A DNA stretch of 64,000 nucleotides, from assembly GCF_033446605.1 (NCBI RefSeq), contig NZ_JAWQUO010000011.1, positions 1-64,000 of the forward strand, in the 5' to 3' direction. Origin of the DNA: Iodobacter sp025352645. Lineage in GTDB: Bacteria > Pseudomonadota > Gammaproteobacteria > Burkholderiales > Chitinibacteraceae. This document shows, one piece after another, positions 16,939 to 25,375 of this stretch. The position numbers and the translations under genes are program-made. The notes under the pieces were generated by a model that saw only the letters and a program-made list of their open reading frames with translations, made no database searches and was not told the origin of the DNA. How positions within the stretch are numbered: the first letter of the stretch is position 1; every line of letters begins with the position of its first letter.

Positions 16939-17640
16939 TTAGCTCATGCGCTTAATCATTAAATCTTTGATCTTGCCGATGGCCTTGGTTGGGTTGAGTT
17001 CCTTAGGGCAAACGTCAACGCAATTCATAATGCTATGGCAACGGAACAAGCGATATGGATCTTCCAGATTATCCAGACGCTCGTTGGTTTTTTCATCACG
17101 GGTATCCGCAATAAAACGGTAAGCTGCCAGCAAACCAGCAGGGCCTACAAATTTATCTGGATTCCACCAAAATGACGGGCAAGATGTAGAGCAGCAAGCA
17201 CAAAGAATACATTCGTAAAGGCCATCGAGTTCTTTACGATCTTCCGGTGATTGCAAACGCTCGCGATCAGGCGGTGGATTATCGTTTTGCACATAAGGCT
17301 TGATCGAATGATATTGCTTAAAAAACTGCGTCATATCCACGATTAAGTCACGAATTACTGGCAGGCCTGGCAGCGGGCGAATTTCAACCGGTTGCTTCAG
17401 GCTGGCAATATCAGTAATACAGGCTAGACCATTTTTACCGTTAATATTCATTGCGTCTGAGCCGCAAATTCCTTCACGGCAAGAGCGGCGAAAGCTCAGT
17501 GTATCGTCTTGCGCTTTCAGGCGAACCAGACCATCCAACAGCTTTTTGTCGGATGGCTCCAGTTCAACGTGGTAATCCTGCATGTACGGCTTAGCGTCCA
17601 CATCAGGGTTGTAGCGATAGAGCTTGAAATGCATCTTCAT
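16939..17640 (-). CDS. sdhB: Succinate dehydrogenase iron-sulfur subunit
   Basis: The 233-residue subunit passes electrons from the flavin to quinone. It has the 2Fe-2S cysteines (SCREGICGSDAMNINGKNG, then a further Cys) near residues 53-75. C-terminally it has the 4Fe-4S/3Fe-4S motifs CILCACCSTSCP and CHSIMNCVDVCPKELNP. The start codon has an AGGAG site at ideal spacing. Gene order sdhC-sdhD-sdhA-sdhB is standard, with 19 bases to sdhA. Confidence 0.97.
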   Translation of the reverse strand: MKMHFKLYRYNPDVDAKPYMQDYHVELEPSDKKLLDGLVRLKAQDDTLSFRRSCREGICGSDAMNINGKNGLACITDIASLKQPVEIRPLPGLPVIRDLIVDMTQFFKQYHSIKPYVQNDNPPPDRERLQSPEDRKELDGLYECILCACCSTSCPSFWWNPDKFVGPAGLLAAYRFIADTRDEKTNERLDNLEDPYRLFRCHSIMNCVDVCPKELNPTKAIGKIKDLMIKRMS

Positions 17641-17659
17641 CGGTTTTCTCCTGATGCTT

Positions 17660-19423
17660 TTAGTAAACGCGTTTTTGCGGTGCGATGTAATCGACCGTTA
17701 GCGGCTTGGTATGAACAGGCTTGTAAGACAATTGACGGGTTTTACCATCAAACATCGTGTGCTTCATCCACTCATCATGACGATCTGGGAAATCATCGTG
17801 CGCATGTGCACCACGGCTTTCCTTACGTGCTTCGGCACAAATCAGGGTAGCAACCGCCACTTCGATCAAGTTATCCAGCTCCAGCGCTTCAACACGGGCG
17901 GTGTTAAATACTTTTGATTTGTCCTTGATTTGGGTGCGCTTCACACGCTCGGCCACGGCTTTGATTTCTTCCACGCCCTTGGCTAGGTTCTCAGAGTTAC
18001 GGAATACACCGGCACGCAGCTGCACCACTTTTTGCATGGCGTTACGTACATCCGCCACTTCTTCACCATCAGTTTGATTCTCTAAACGAGCCAAACGCGC
18101 CAATGAGAAAGCAGCAGCATCGGCTGGCAATGGGCGTAGCTCTGGGCGCTCATTTTTAATAAAGTCGATAATCGAATTACCAGCCGCCTTACCAAACACC
18201 ACCAGATCCAGTAGTGAGTTAGTACCCAAGCGATTTGCGCCGTGTACCGAGGCACAAGCGCATTCGCCGGCTGCGTAGAAACCTTTTACGCGTACTTCAG
18301 GATCGTCGCCGATTGGCGCAATCACTTCACCCTTATAGTTGGTCGGAATACCGCCCATCTGATAGTGGCAAGTTGGCACAACAGGGATTGGGTCTTGAAT
18401 TGGATCAACACCAGCAAACTTGATGGCAATCTCACGAATCCCTGGCAAGCGTTGCTTGATAATGTCTGGACCTAGGTGATCCAGTTTTAGCAATACATGG
18501 TCTTTTTCTTTACCACAGCCACGGCCTTCCAGAATTTCCAGCGCCATCGCACGGGAAACCACGTCACGGGATGCCAAATCTTTGGCGTTGGGAGCGTAGC
18601 GCTCCATAAAGCGCTCGCCTTCAGAGTTCAGCAAGATGCCGCCTTCGCCGCGCACGCCTTCGGTAATCAATACACCCGCACCGGCCACGCCAGTTGGGTG
18701 GAATTGCCAGAATTCCATGTCTTCAAGTGGAATACCTGCGCGCACGGTCATGCCAAGGCCATCGCCAGTATTGATAAAGGCATTGGTTGAGGCGGAGTAA
18801 ATACGCCCAGCACCACCAGTGGCAAACAACACGGCCTTGGCATGGATAATCGACACTTCGCCGGTTTCCATTTCTAAGGCAGTTACGCCAACCACTTCGC
18901 CTGCTTCATCACGAATCAGATCCAACGCCATCCATTCCACAAAGAACTGGGTATTGGCGCGAACATTGCGCTGATAAAGCGTATGCAGCATGGCATGGCC
19001 AGTACGGTCGGCCGCAGCACAGGCGCGTTGCACTGGCGTTTTACCAAAGTCGGCCATATGGCCGCCGAATGGGCGCTGATAAATCTTGCCGTTTTCCAAG
19101 CGATCAAACGGCATACCAAAGTGCTCAAGCTCAACCACCACTTCGGGTGCTTGGCGGCACATAAATTCAATGGCGTCTTGATCACCTAACCAGTCCGACC
19201 CTTTTACGGTGTCGTACATATGCCATTCCCACTTGTCTTCTTGGACATTACCAAGAGACGCAGAAATACCACCCTGCGCCGCAACGGTGTGCGAGCGGGT
19301 TGGGAATACTTTGGATAAAACAGCGGTTTTCAGACCGGCTTCAGAGAGCTGCAATGCGGCGCGAAGGCCTGCACCACCCGCCCCCACAATGACAGCATCA
19401 AATTTACGAATAGGAACGGTCAT
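17660..19423 (-). CDS. sdhA: Succinate dehydrogenase flavoprotein subunit
   Basis: The 587-residue catalytic subunit oxidises succinate to fumarate. It shows the FAD motif AVIVGAGGAGLRAALQL, the covalent-FAD histidine region RSHTVAAQGGISASLGN, the active-site FHPTGVAGAGVLITEGVRGEGG region (arginine and glycines) and HGANRLGTNSLLDLVVFG. Its length equals the E. coli protein (588). It starts three bases after sdhD, so the subunits are translated together. Confidence 0.97.
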   Translation of the reverse strand: MTVPIRKFDAVIVGAGGAGLRAALQLSEAGLKTAVLSKVFPTRSHTVAAQGGISASLGNVQEDKWEWHMYDTVKGSDWLGDQDAIEFMCRQAPEVVVELEHFGMPFDRLENGKIYQRPFGGHMADFGKTPVQRACAAADRTGHAMLHTLYQRNVRANTQFFVEWMALDLIRDEAGEVVGVTALEMETGEVSIIHAKAVLFATGGAGRIYSASTNAFINTGDGLGMTVRAGIPLEDMEFWQFHPTGVAGAGVLITEGVRGEGGILLNSEGERFMERYAPNAKDLASRDVVSRAMALEILEGRGCGKEKDHVLLKLDHLGPDIIKQRLPGIREIAIKFAGVDPIQDPIPVVPTCHYQMGGIPTNYKGEVIAPIGDDPEVRVKGFYAAGECACASVHGANRLGTNSLLDLVVFGKAAGNSIIDFIKNERPELRPLPADAAAFSLARLARLENQTDGEEVADVRNAMQKVVQLRAGVFRNSENLAKGVEEIKAVAERVKRTQIKDKSKVFNTARVEALELDNLIEVAVATLICAEARKESRGAHAHDDFPDRHDEWMKHTMFDGKTRQLSYKPVHTKPLTVDYIAPQKRVY

Positions 19424-19426
19424 CGC

Positions 19427-19774
19427 TTATGCACCCCACACTACTTTGATCATATAAACCAAGCTACCTGCCAGCCATAACAGCGTCAGCACGTGCATCG
19501 TTAAACGCAAACCAACGTGCTGGAGGTAATCCATCCAGATATCACGAATACCAACCCATGCATGCCACAGCAATGCAAACAGGCTGATGGTGGTCAACAC
19601 TTTTACCCAAGTACAGGCGAACAGCTGTTGCCATGCAGCAAAAGAAGCGTCATGCGCAAGCAACAAAAACGCGACAATACCGGCAGTGTAAACCAGCATA
19701 ATGACGGCAGTGACACGCTGCACTAACCAGTCTTTTAGGCCGTAATGCGCGCCTGTTAATTGACGATTTACCAT
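19427..19774 (-). CDS. sdhD: Succinate dehydrogenase membrane anchor subunit
   Basis: The 115-residue protein has three transmembrane helices. VQRVTAVIMLVYTAG opens the first, and HAWVGIRDIWMDY, with the likely heme b histidine, lies in the second. With SdhC it holds heme b and the quinone site in the inner membrane. Its start overlaps the sdhC end by seven bases. Confidence 0.92.
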   Translation of the reverse strand: MVNRQLTGAHYGLKDWLVQRVTAVIMLVYTAGIVAFLLLAHDASFAAWQQLFACTWVKVLTTISLFALLWHAWVGIRDIWMDYLQHVGLRLTMHVLTLLWLAGSLVYMIKVVWGA

Positions 19775-20142
19775 ACCAGCGCTCCAATCAGAACCGTCAG
19801 CGCCAAACTCACCACCAGCACAATTTTTGCTGTGAGGCGGGCCGTTTTCAGCTCAAGGCCTTTATGAATATCTAGGAATAAGAAACGAACACCTGCGCAA
19901 ACGTGATGCAAAAAAGCCCACAAAATACCCAGCAGCGCAATTTTTACAAGGGGATGTGAAATACAGGACCTGAATGCATCAAAACGTTCGGCGGAGGCCA
20001 AAGAGCCTTCTAGAGCGTAGAGCATAAAGGGAATCGCCAAAAACATCAGCGCGCCACTCACGCGATGCAAAATGGAGATAATCCCAGGTAAAGGAAGACG
20101 AATCTTCGCAATATCTAGGTGCTTGGGGCGTGTTTTTTGCAT
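19768..20142 (-). CDS. sdhC: Succinate dehydrogenase cytochrome b556 subunit
   Basis: The 124-residue membrane subunit begins MQKTRPKHLDI, then IISILHRVSGALMFLAIPF (helix 1, quinone-site His/Arg/Ser). The heme-ligand region HHVCAGVRFLFLD lies in helix 2. The chosen ATG follows AGAGGAAG at good spacing; an earlier in-frame start adds 17 unrelated residues. It is the first enzyme gene of the TCA operon. No clear sigma-70 promoter was seen in the 130 bases between it and gntR, so co-transcription with gntR is possible. Confidence 0.93.
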   Translation of the reverse strand: MQKTRPKHLDIAKIRLPLPGIISILHRVSGALMFLAIPFMLYALEGSLASAERFDAFRSCISHPLVKIALLGILWAFLHHVCAGVRFLFLDIHKGLELKTARLTAKIVLVVSLALTVLIGALVW

Positions 20143-20272
20143 GCGCACTTCCTCTTTAAGTTTTACTTCTGTCAGTGAATACCACCTTGCCACTTACAAC
20201 ACTGACCGGCTATTTACGACTCAACTACAAAACCTGCTGCAAACACTAAGACGCAGCTCAATTTGCAATTTT

Positions 20273-20995
20273 TTATGTCTGTTCAGGGGGAGCCTGGAAA
20301 GCCAGTTGCTCAGACCTAAACCAAGCCACACTCCAAACCTGTGGCTTGCCATCAAAATCTCTAGCTAAACGTACCAGTTGCAGCAAAGGCTCGTGTACTT
20401 CAACTTGCAATAATCTTGCTTCGGCACTGGCCGCCGGCACCGCTCGGTAACGAACCTCACCATCTTTTAAGCGCATCCCAAAATCACGCCAGCATAGTTC
20501 ACGTAAATTACCGCGTAACTCACGAATTCTGCGCATTTCCAAATTCGGGAAATTGGCTTCAGGCAAGAACGTTTCTTCTAAACCAATCACGGTACCTGCT
20601 ACACGCAATAAACGCCGAACCTGCCACAGCGCAGCACCGCGTCTTAACCCTAAAATTTCTGCCAACTGCTCGCCCGCATGAATGCGTACACAGCCGAGCA
20701 TTTCAATTTTTGGCTTTTCACCGCCGTATCCAGACAAGGGCACAAACAAAGCTTGTGCCAAAAAGTCACTGGCATCGCTTACAAAAGTACCTACGCCTTG
20801 CCTGCGATACAAAACACCTTCAACGACTAATACATCTAAAGCTTTGCGTACCGTGCCTTGGCTAACACCAAAACGATGCGCCAAGTCATTTTCGCTCGGC
20901 AAACTTTCATCGGTTCCCCACTCACCGGCATCAACTGCCGTTGTGACTGCACGAATAACCTGACGATAGAGGGGTATGGCTGCAAGTTTGCTCAT
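20273..20995 (-). CDS. GntR-family regulator, HutC subfamily; candidate TCA-cycle regulator
   Basis: The 240-residue protein has a GntR winged helix at residues 5-70 (IPLYRQVIRAVTTAV, DLAHRFGVSQGTVRKALDVL, GVGTFV). A UTRA effector domain follows (residues 85-235, with GLEETFLP). UTRA domains bind small metabolites such as sugars or carboxylates. It lies between divergent mdh and the sdh-suc cluster, so it is a good candidate to control both; this is inference. A 12-codon longer start exists at 21031. Neither start has a clear ribosome-binding site. A 14-bp palindrome lies 51 bases upstream. Confidence 0.85.
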   Translation of the reverse strand: MSKLAAIPLYRQVIRAVTTAVDAGEWGTDESLPSENDLAHRFGVSQGTVRKALDVLVVEGVLYRRQGVGTFVSDASDFLAQALFVPLSGYGGEKPKIEMLGCVRIHAGEQLAEILGLRRGAALWQVRRLLRVAGTVIGLEETFLPEANFPNLEMRRIRELRGNLRELCWRDFGMRLKDGEVRYRAVPAASAEARLLQVEVHEPLLQLVRLARDFDGKPQVWSVAWFRSEQLAFQAPPEQT

Positions 20996-21045
20996 ATTGA
21001 AGATAGGTTGCTTTTTATCATGTTGTAGCATCGTAGTCTACTACA

Positions 21046-21059
21046 GTCTTATATAAGAC
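21046..21059. promoter_or_regulatory. 14-bp perfect palindrome, candidate GntR operator
   Basis: GTCTTATATAAGAC is a perfect inverted repeat with GT...AC ends, the general form of GntR/HutC operators. It sits in the gap between gntR and mdh. A second short inverted repeat, GTAGTCTAC, lies at 21033-21041. Binding by the adjacent GntR protein is inferred. Confidence 0.55.
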
Positions 21060-21309
21060 AAAAGATACACAACAATATATTTCGTATAGCAGCAAAACGC
21101 GCGCAAAGCCATCACGTGCATGATAGACTTTGACTGCTAAGCTTTTGCTGTAGCTAAAACACACTGCCATCCGTGTAAATACAAGCATGCGGGATGTAGT
21201 CAGCAGATAAATTCATAAAAAAGAAACACGATTGCGCTGTGTTTTGCTCTACAAATAAAGAAAATAATCAGGTTTACTGATTTCATAACTTTTGTAGCAA
21301 AAAGTAATC

Positions 21310-21359
21310 GGTGATGCTTTTTAATCGCTTTACTGCTGAAAACCCCAGCATCGTTCACC
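21310..21359 (+). other. Possible stem-loop in the mdh leader
   Basis: GGTGATGCT (21310-21318) can pair with AGCATCGTTCACC (21347-21359) through a two-base bulge, about 37 bases ahead of the mdh start. It matches no riboswitch I recognise. The 400 bases between the gntR and mdh starts hold otherwise only the palindromes at 21033-21059. Confidence 0.3.
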
Positions 21360-21395
21360 GAGGTGCTAACCCCACCCACAATCGGAGTGACCTTC

Positions 21396-22379
21396 ATGAA
21401 GAAACCTATTCGCGTTGCTGTTACCGGCGCTGCCGGCCAAATTGGTTATAGCCTTTTATTCCGCATTGCATCTGGTGCAATGCTAGGCCCAGATCAGCCA
21501 GTTATCTTGCAATTGCTCGATATCACCCCTTCCTTGCCAGCATTAAATGGCGTGGTTATGGAGTTGGATGACTGTGCATTCCCATTGTTGCAAGGCATTG
21601 TGCAGAGCGATGATCCAAAGGTAGCCTTTAAAGATGTAGACATCGCTCTTTTGGTTGGCGCACGTCCACGCGGCCCAGGCATGGAGCGCAAAGATTTGCT
21701 CGAAGCCAACGGTGCTATCTTTACAACCCAAGGTAAAGCACTGAATGAAGTTGCTTCACGCGATGTAAAAGTACTGGTTGTGGGTAACCCAGCTAACACC
21801 AATGCCTACATTGCCATGAAGAATGCGCCGGATCTGAACCCAGCAAACTTCACCGCCATGATGCGTCTAGATCACAACCGTGCTCTTACACAAATCGCCC
21901 AAAAAACAGGCAGCGTGGTCACTGACGTTAACAAGATGATCATCTGGGGCAATCACTCTGCCACCCAGTATCCAGATCTATTCCACGCTACAGTGAAGGG
22001 CCAGAGCGCTTCTGCTCTGATCAATGACCAAAAATGGTTAGAAACAGAATTCATCCCTACCGTTCAGCAACGTGGCGCGGCCATTATTAAGGCGCGTGGT
22101 TTGTCGTCCGCTGCTTCTGCAGCAAATGCCGCCATTGACCATATTCGTAATTGGGTACTGGGCACAGAAGATGGTAATTGGGTCACCATGGGTGTTCCAG
22201 CTAATGGCGAATACGGCTATAGCGATTTGATTTTTGGCTACCCAGTGACTTGCAAAGATGGTAAATACACCATCGTTGAGGGCTTGGAAGTCAGCGATTT
22301 TAGCCGTGCCCGCATGGACGCTAGCGCAAAAGAGCTGTCTGAAGAACGTGATGCGGTGAAGCATTTAATCGGTAATTAA
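21396..22379 (+). CDS. mdh: Malate dehydrogenase
   Basis: The 327-residue NAD-dependent enzyme interconverts malate and oxaloacetate. The Rossmann start VAVTGAAGQIGYSLLFRIASG, substrate arginines in GARPRGPGMERKDLL and RLDHNRA, and the catalytic His of IWGNHSATQYPD are all present. Length and sequence type are those of the betaproteobacterial/cytosolic-like MDH rather than E. coli Mdh (312). The chosen ATG follows CGGAGTG; 11 more in-frame codons upstream are not family-like. It is divergent from gntR and the TCA operon and ends at a strong terminator. Confidence 0.97.
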   Translation: MKKPIRVAVTGAAGQIGYSLLFRIASGAMLGPDQPVILQLLDITPSLPALNGVVMELDDCAFPLLQGIVQSDDPKVAFKDVDIALLVGARPRGPGMERKDLLEANGAIFTTQGKALNEVASRDVKVLVVGNPANTNAYIAMKNAPDLNPANFTAMMRLDHNRALTQIAQKTGSVVTDVNKMIIWGNHSATQYPDLFHATVKGQSASALINDQKWLETEFIPTVQQRGAAIIKARGLSSAASAANAAIDHIRNWVLGTEDGNWVTMGVPANGEYGYSDLIFGYPVTCKDGKYTIVEGLEVSDFSRARMDASAKELSEERDAVKHLIGN

Positions 22380-22414
22380 TGGTTTAGGGCTACGGCAACG
22401 TACCCTTAAATAAT

Positions 22415-22447
22415 AAAAAAGGCGAACCCAAAAGGTTCGCCTTTTTT
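22415..22447 (+). terminator. Intrinsic terminator after mdh
   Basis: The stem GGCGAACC/GGTTCGCC has a CAAAA loop and is followed by six T residues. Its A-rich left flank may let it work in both directions. Confidence 0.93.
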
Positions 22448-22486
22448 ACATCTAACCCCCTGTCAGAATGAATCCGACAAGCGGCT

Positions 22487-22602
22487 AGCTAAGTACTTGT
22501 GCAAAAGTTTTATGGCAAGGCGTCGAAGCCGCAGGCAGTACAATTAGTACGACAAGGCAAGACAACGATGCAAGAAAACTTTTGCCTATCTACTTACAAG
22601 CT
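22487..22602. repeat. Imperfect palindrome between mdh and nagE
   Basis: Perfect arms GCAAAAGTTTT (22501-22511) and AAAACTTTTGC (22575-22585) enclose two GGCAAG/ACAAGGCAAGAC-type segments; weaker outer arms reach the nagE stop. The layout (AT-rich arms around AAGGC motifs) resembles the element at 7841-7981. Confidence 0.65.
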
Positions 22603-22604
22603 AA

Positions 22605-24614
22605 TTACTTAGCTTTAATCGTATACAACGCAGTTTTACCTGCTTCTACTTGCCCTACAGCAAAGTCAACCACGCCATCAAACTGCTCAACATTACTCAC
22701 CACTACTGGGCTGATAATTGATACGGCATTTGCAGCAAGATATTCCAAATCGAGTTCCAACACGGCATCACCCGCTTTCACACGTGAGCCTTGCTCTAAC
22801 AAGCGAGTAAAGCCTTTACCACCCAACTTCACAGTATCTAAACCAATATGCACAATCAGCTCAGCGCCGTTATCTGCAATCAGTGCAAATGCGTGATTGG
22901 TGTTAAAGATTTTAGCAATCACGCCATCTGCAGGGGCTAATACTAGCTTACCCGTTGGGCGAATCGCCAAGCCTTCACCCACGGCCTTGCTCGAAAACGC
23001 AGCATCTGGCACTTGCAACAATGAAACCACTTCACCCGTGATTGGAGCCACTAAAACCAAATCGCCCGTCACGGGTTTAACTGCTGCTGCCGGAGCTGCT
23101 ACTGCAGCCACTGCAGCTACCGCTACTGGCACTTCAATCACTTTGCCAGCTAATAACTGACTCATACGGGTTGCAATCAGTTCAGCTTTTGCACCAACAA
23201 TAATTTGCACATTATTTTTATTCAGCTTGATCACACCTGAAGCACCTAGGCGCTTAGCCGCGGCTTCATTCACGACAGCCGTATCATTCAGCGTTAAACG
23301 CAGACGCGTAATGCAAGAATCAATACCCACTACGTTTGCAGCACCACCAATCAGATCAACATAAGCGTGCGCCAATGAATCGGTATCGCTGCTTACTGGT
23401 GTGGCATCTTGCTCCACGCCTTCTTCGTCATCATCTTCACGACCTGGTGTCTTGAAGTTGAATGCTTTAATCGCAAAGCGGAAGCTAAAGTAGTAGATCG
23501 CAAAGAAGGCAAAGCCTTGCACAATCAGCATCACCATATTTTTAGCCAACGGGTTTTTAGTCGACAACACCAAGTCAACCAGACCGGCGCTGAAACCAAA
23601 ACCAGCAATCCACTGCATGCTTGCTGCGATATAAACCGAAATACCGGTTAATACGGCGTGCAATACATAGAGAGCAGGCGCAACAAACATAAAGGCAAAT
23701 TCAAGCGGCTCGGTTACACCGGTGAAGAATGCTGAAAATGCAGCAGCAATCATCAAGGAAGCAACGCGCACTTTATTTTCTGGCTTAGCCGTGTGATACA
23801 TCGCTAAAGCAGCGCCAGGTAAACCGAACATCATGATCGGGAAGAAACCCGCTTGATACATACCGGTAACACCCAAGACCGCCTTACCTTCAGCAAGGGA
23901 CTTAGCGCCACCTAGGAAGTTAGGAATATCGTTAATACCCGCTACGTCAAACCAGAACACGCTATTTAGAGCGTGATGCAAGCCAACAGGGATCAAAAGA
24001 CGGTTAAAGAAGGCATAAATCCCTGCACCCAGCGGGCCCATACCCATAATGCTTTCGCCAAAATGCACCAAACCACCAAATACAACAGGCCAGATATACA
24101 TTAATGGGAACGCTAATACGAGCATCGCCACCGAAGTCACGATAGGCACTAAGCGGCGACCACTAAAGAAAGCCAGTGCTTTATGCAGCTCAACACCACT
24201 AAAGCGGTTATAGAGTTCAGAGGTAATCACACCGACTAAAATACCAACAAACGGGTTGCTGATTTTAGCAAAGGCCTTAGGCACTTGATCCAGTGGAATA
24301 CCTTGAATCTGAGAAACAGCGCCGGGTGACAATAAGGTAGTCAATACGTAAAAGCCAACCAGACCCGACAAAGCCGCCGCGCCGTCTTTATCTTTAGACA
24401 TCCCATAAGCAATACCTACGGCAAACAAAATCGACATATTGTCGATAATGGCCGCGCCCGATTTAATCAGAAAAGCGGCTAATGCACTATTGCTACCCCA
24501 GCCAGTAGGATCAATCCAATAACCAATACCCATTAAAATGGCGGCAGCTGGCAAGGTTGCCACCGGCACCATCAGCGCACGGCCGATTTTCTGTAAATAA
24601 CCCAGAATATTCAT
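22605..24614 (-). CDS. nagE: PTS permease EIICBA, N-acetylglucosamine/glucose type
   Basis: The 669-residue fused phosphotransferase permease imports and phosphorylates its sugar. EIIC covers residues 1-380 (about ten membrane segments, with GLHHALNSVFWFD and FFTGVTEPLEF substrate motifs). EIIB (about 415-490) has the phospho-cysteine of GIDSCITRLRLTL. An Ala/Val-rich linker leads to EIIA (about 520-669) with the active histidine in LIVHIGLDTVKL. The IIC-IIB-IIA order and EIIC sequence resemble NagE more than PtsG (IICB). No nagA, nagB or chitinase gene is adjacent, so GlcNAc over glucose is a moderate-confidence choice. The HPr and EI genes are outside the window. Confidence 0.85.
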   Translation of the reverse strand: MNILGYLQKIGRALMVPVATLPAAAILMGIGYWIDPTGWGSNSALAAFLIKSGAAIIDNMSILFAVGIAYGMSKDKDGAAALSGLVGFYVLTTLLSPGAVSQIQGIPLDQVPKAFAKISNPFVGILVGVITSELYNRFSGVELHKALAFFSGRRLVPIVTSVAMLVLAFPLMYIWPVVFGGLVHFGESIMGMGPLGAGIYAFFNRLLIPVGLHHALNSVFWFDVAGINDIPNFLGGAKSLAEGKAVLGVTGMYQAGFFPIMMFGLPGAALAMYHTAKPENKVRVASLMIAAAFSAFFTGVTEPLEFAFMFVAPALYVLHAVLTGISVYIAASMQWIAGFGFSAGLVDLVLSTKNPLAKNMVMLIVQGFAFFAIYYFSFRFAIKAFNFKTPGREDDDEEGVEQDATPVSSDTDSLAHAYVDLIGGAANVVGIDSCITRLRLTLNDTAVVNEAAAKRLGASGVIKLNKNNVQIIVGAKAELIATRMSQLLAGKVIEVPVAVAAVAAVAAPAAAVKPVTGDLVLVAPITGEVVSLLQVPDAAFSSKAVGEGLAIRPTGKLVLAPADGVIAKIFNTNHAFALIADNGAELIVHIGLDTVKLGGKGFTRLLEQGSRVKAGDAVLELDLEYLAANAVSIISPVVVSNVEQFDGVVDFAVGQVEAGKTALYTIKAK

Positions 24615-24681
24615 AACATCCCCTTTTTACTTGCTTAAACAACGAGTGTAAGTACGACTCTCGTTGAACCAAAGTTTTGAA

Positions 24682-24705
24682 GTACAAGTATAAGAATACT
24701 CGTAC
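24682..24705. promoter_or_regulatory. 24-bp inverted repeat upstream of nagE, candidate operator
   Basis: GTACAAGTAT and ATACTCGTAC match as inverted 10-mers at 9 of 10 positions across an AAGA spacer, 68 bases ahead of the nagE start. A repressor site is possible, but no regulator gene is adjacent. The gap 24615-25182 otherwise shows only AT-rich DNA, an AACGAG/CTCGTT hairpin near 24642 and the cyd terminator. Confidence 0.35.
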
Positions 24706-25084
24706 ATGAAACTAGTCCATACACCTTACAACACCAAACACGTTGGATTATTCACTGCACCGTGATAATTGGCAATCAAAAGATCAATGCACTGCAATTA
24801 AATAACAAGAAAAATAAACATTACAATACCAGCACCTAGCAAATAGCCGATGCTTTAATTAAAACAGCTTGTAAATAATTAATTTTTTAACTTTAGCCAT
24901 ATTGGCTAGGTAATTTACAGGCTTCTCAGCGAGCAGATATTGAGCTAGCTCAAAAGGAATAATGCACAAATGTAGTTAAAAAAACCCCAACTACATACCA
25001 CACTGCAGCATTAGATGACTATTTCATTGGCATGCAATAAATTATTACAATCAAAAAAATAAGCCAAGGCTTTGCTACATATGA

Positions 25085-25112
25085 AAAGACAGCCCATAAA
25101 TGGGCTGTCTTT
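25085..25112 (-). terminator. Intrinsic terminator of the cyd operon
   Basis: AAAGACAGCCCA pairs perfectly with TGGGCTGTCTTT around a short loop. On the minus strand it is followed by TTTTC. It lies about 70 bases after cydX. Confidence 0.88.
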
Positions 25113-25182
25113 ACTCAATAGCAACGGTGAATGTAATTTTATATTTCAGCCAGAACATGGCATTCCATATGCATTAAACCGG

Positions 25183-25329
25183 CTACTTTTTTTTATGTTG
25201 CTCGAAACGCGCTTGGGCCTCTGTTTCTTTTTCTCCACCAAATGCGTGGGTACTTTCAAACCACAGCACATTAATCAGGCCAAATGCCAAAGCCAAGCCT
25301 ACGCCAAGTATCCAAGTAAAGTACCACAT
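25183..25329 (-). CDS. cydX: Cytochrome bd oxidase small subunit CydX
   Basis: The 48-residue membrane protein begins MWYFTWILGVGLALAFGLIN, and VLWFES follows, the classic CydX/YbgT sequence. One transmembrane helix spans about residues 4-23, and the tail is charged and Lys-rich. CydX stabilises the heme site of the CydAB complex. An AGGAG site lies 8 bases before the ATG, 46 bases after cydB. The C-terminal tail (about 20 residues past the helix) is longer than in E. coli CydX (37 residues). Confidence 0.93.
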   Translation of the reverse strand: MWYFTWILGVGLALAFGLINVLWFESTHAFGGEKETEAQARFEQHKKK

Positions 25330-25375
25330 CGTCCTACTCCTTCTTGCGCAAATTATTTATGCAGCGGCTGGTAAA

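Noticed and set aside
24715..24740. GTATGGACTAG-type sequence upstream of nagE as a NagR/NagQ operator
   Set aside because: Half-site match only, and no nag regulator gene is in view.
25072..25374. Plus-strand 100-codon open frame over cydX
   Set aside because: It is antisense to the cydX gene and crosses the cyd terminator; its composition is not protein-like.
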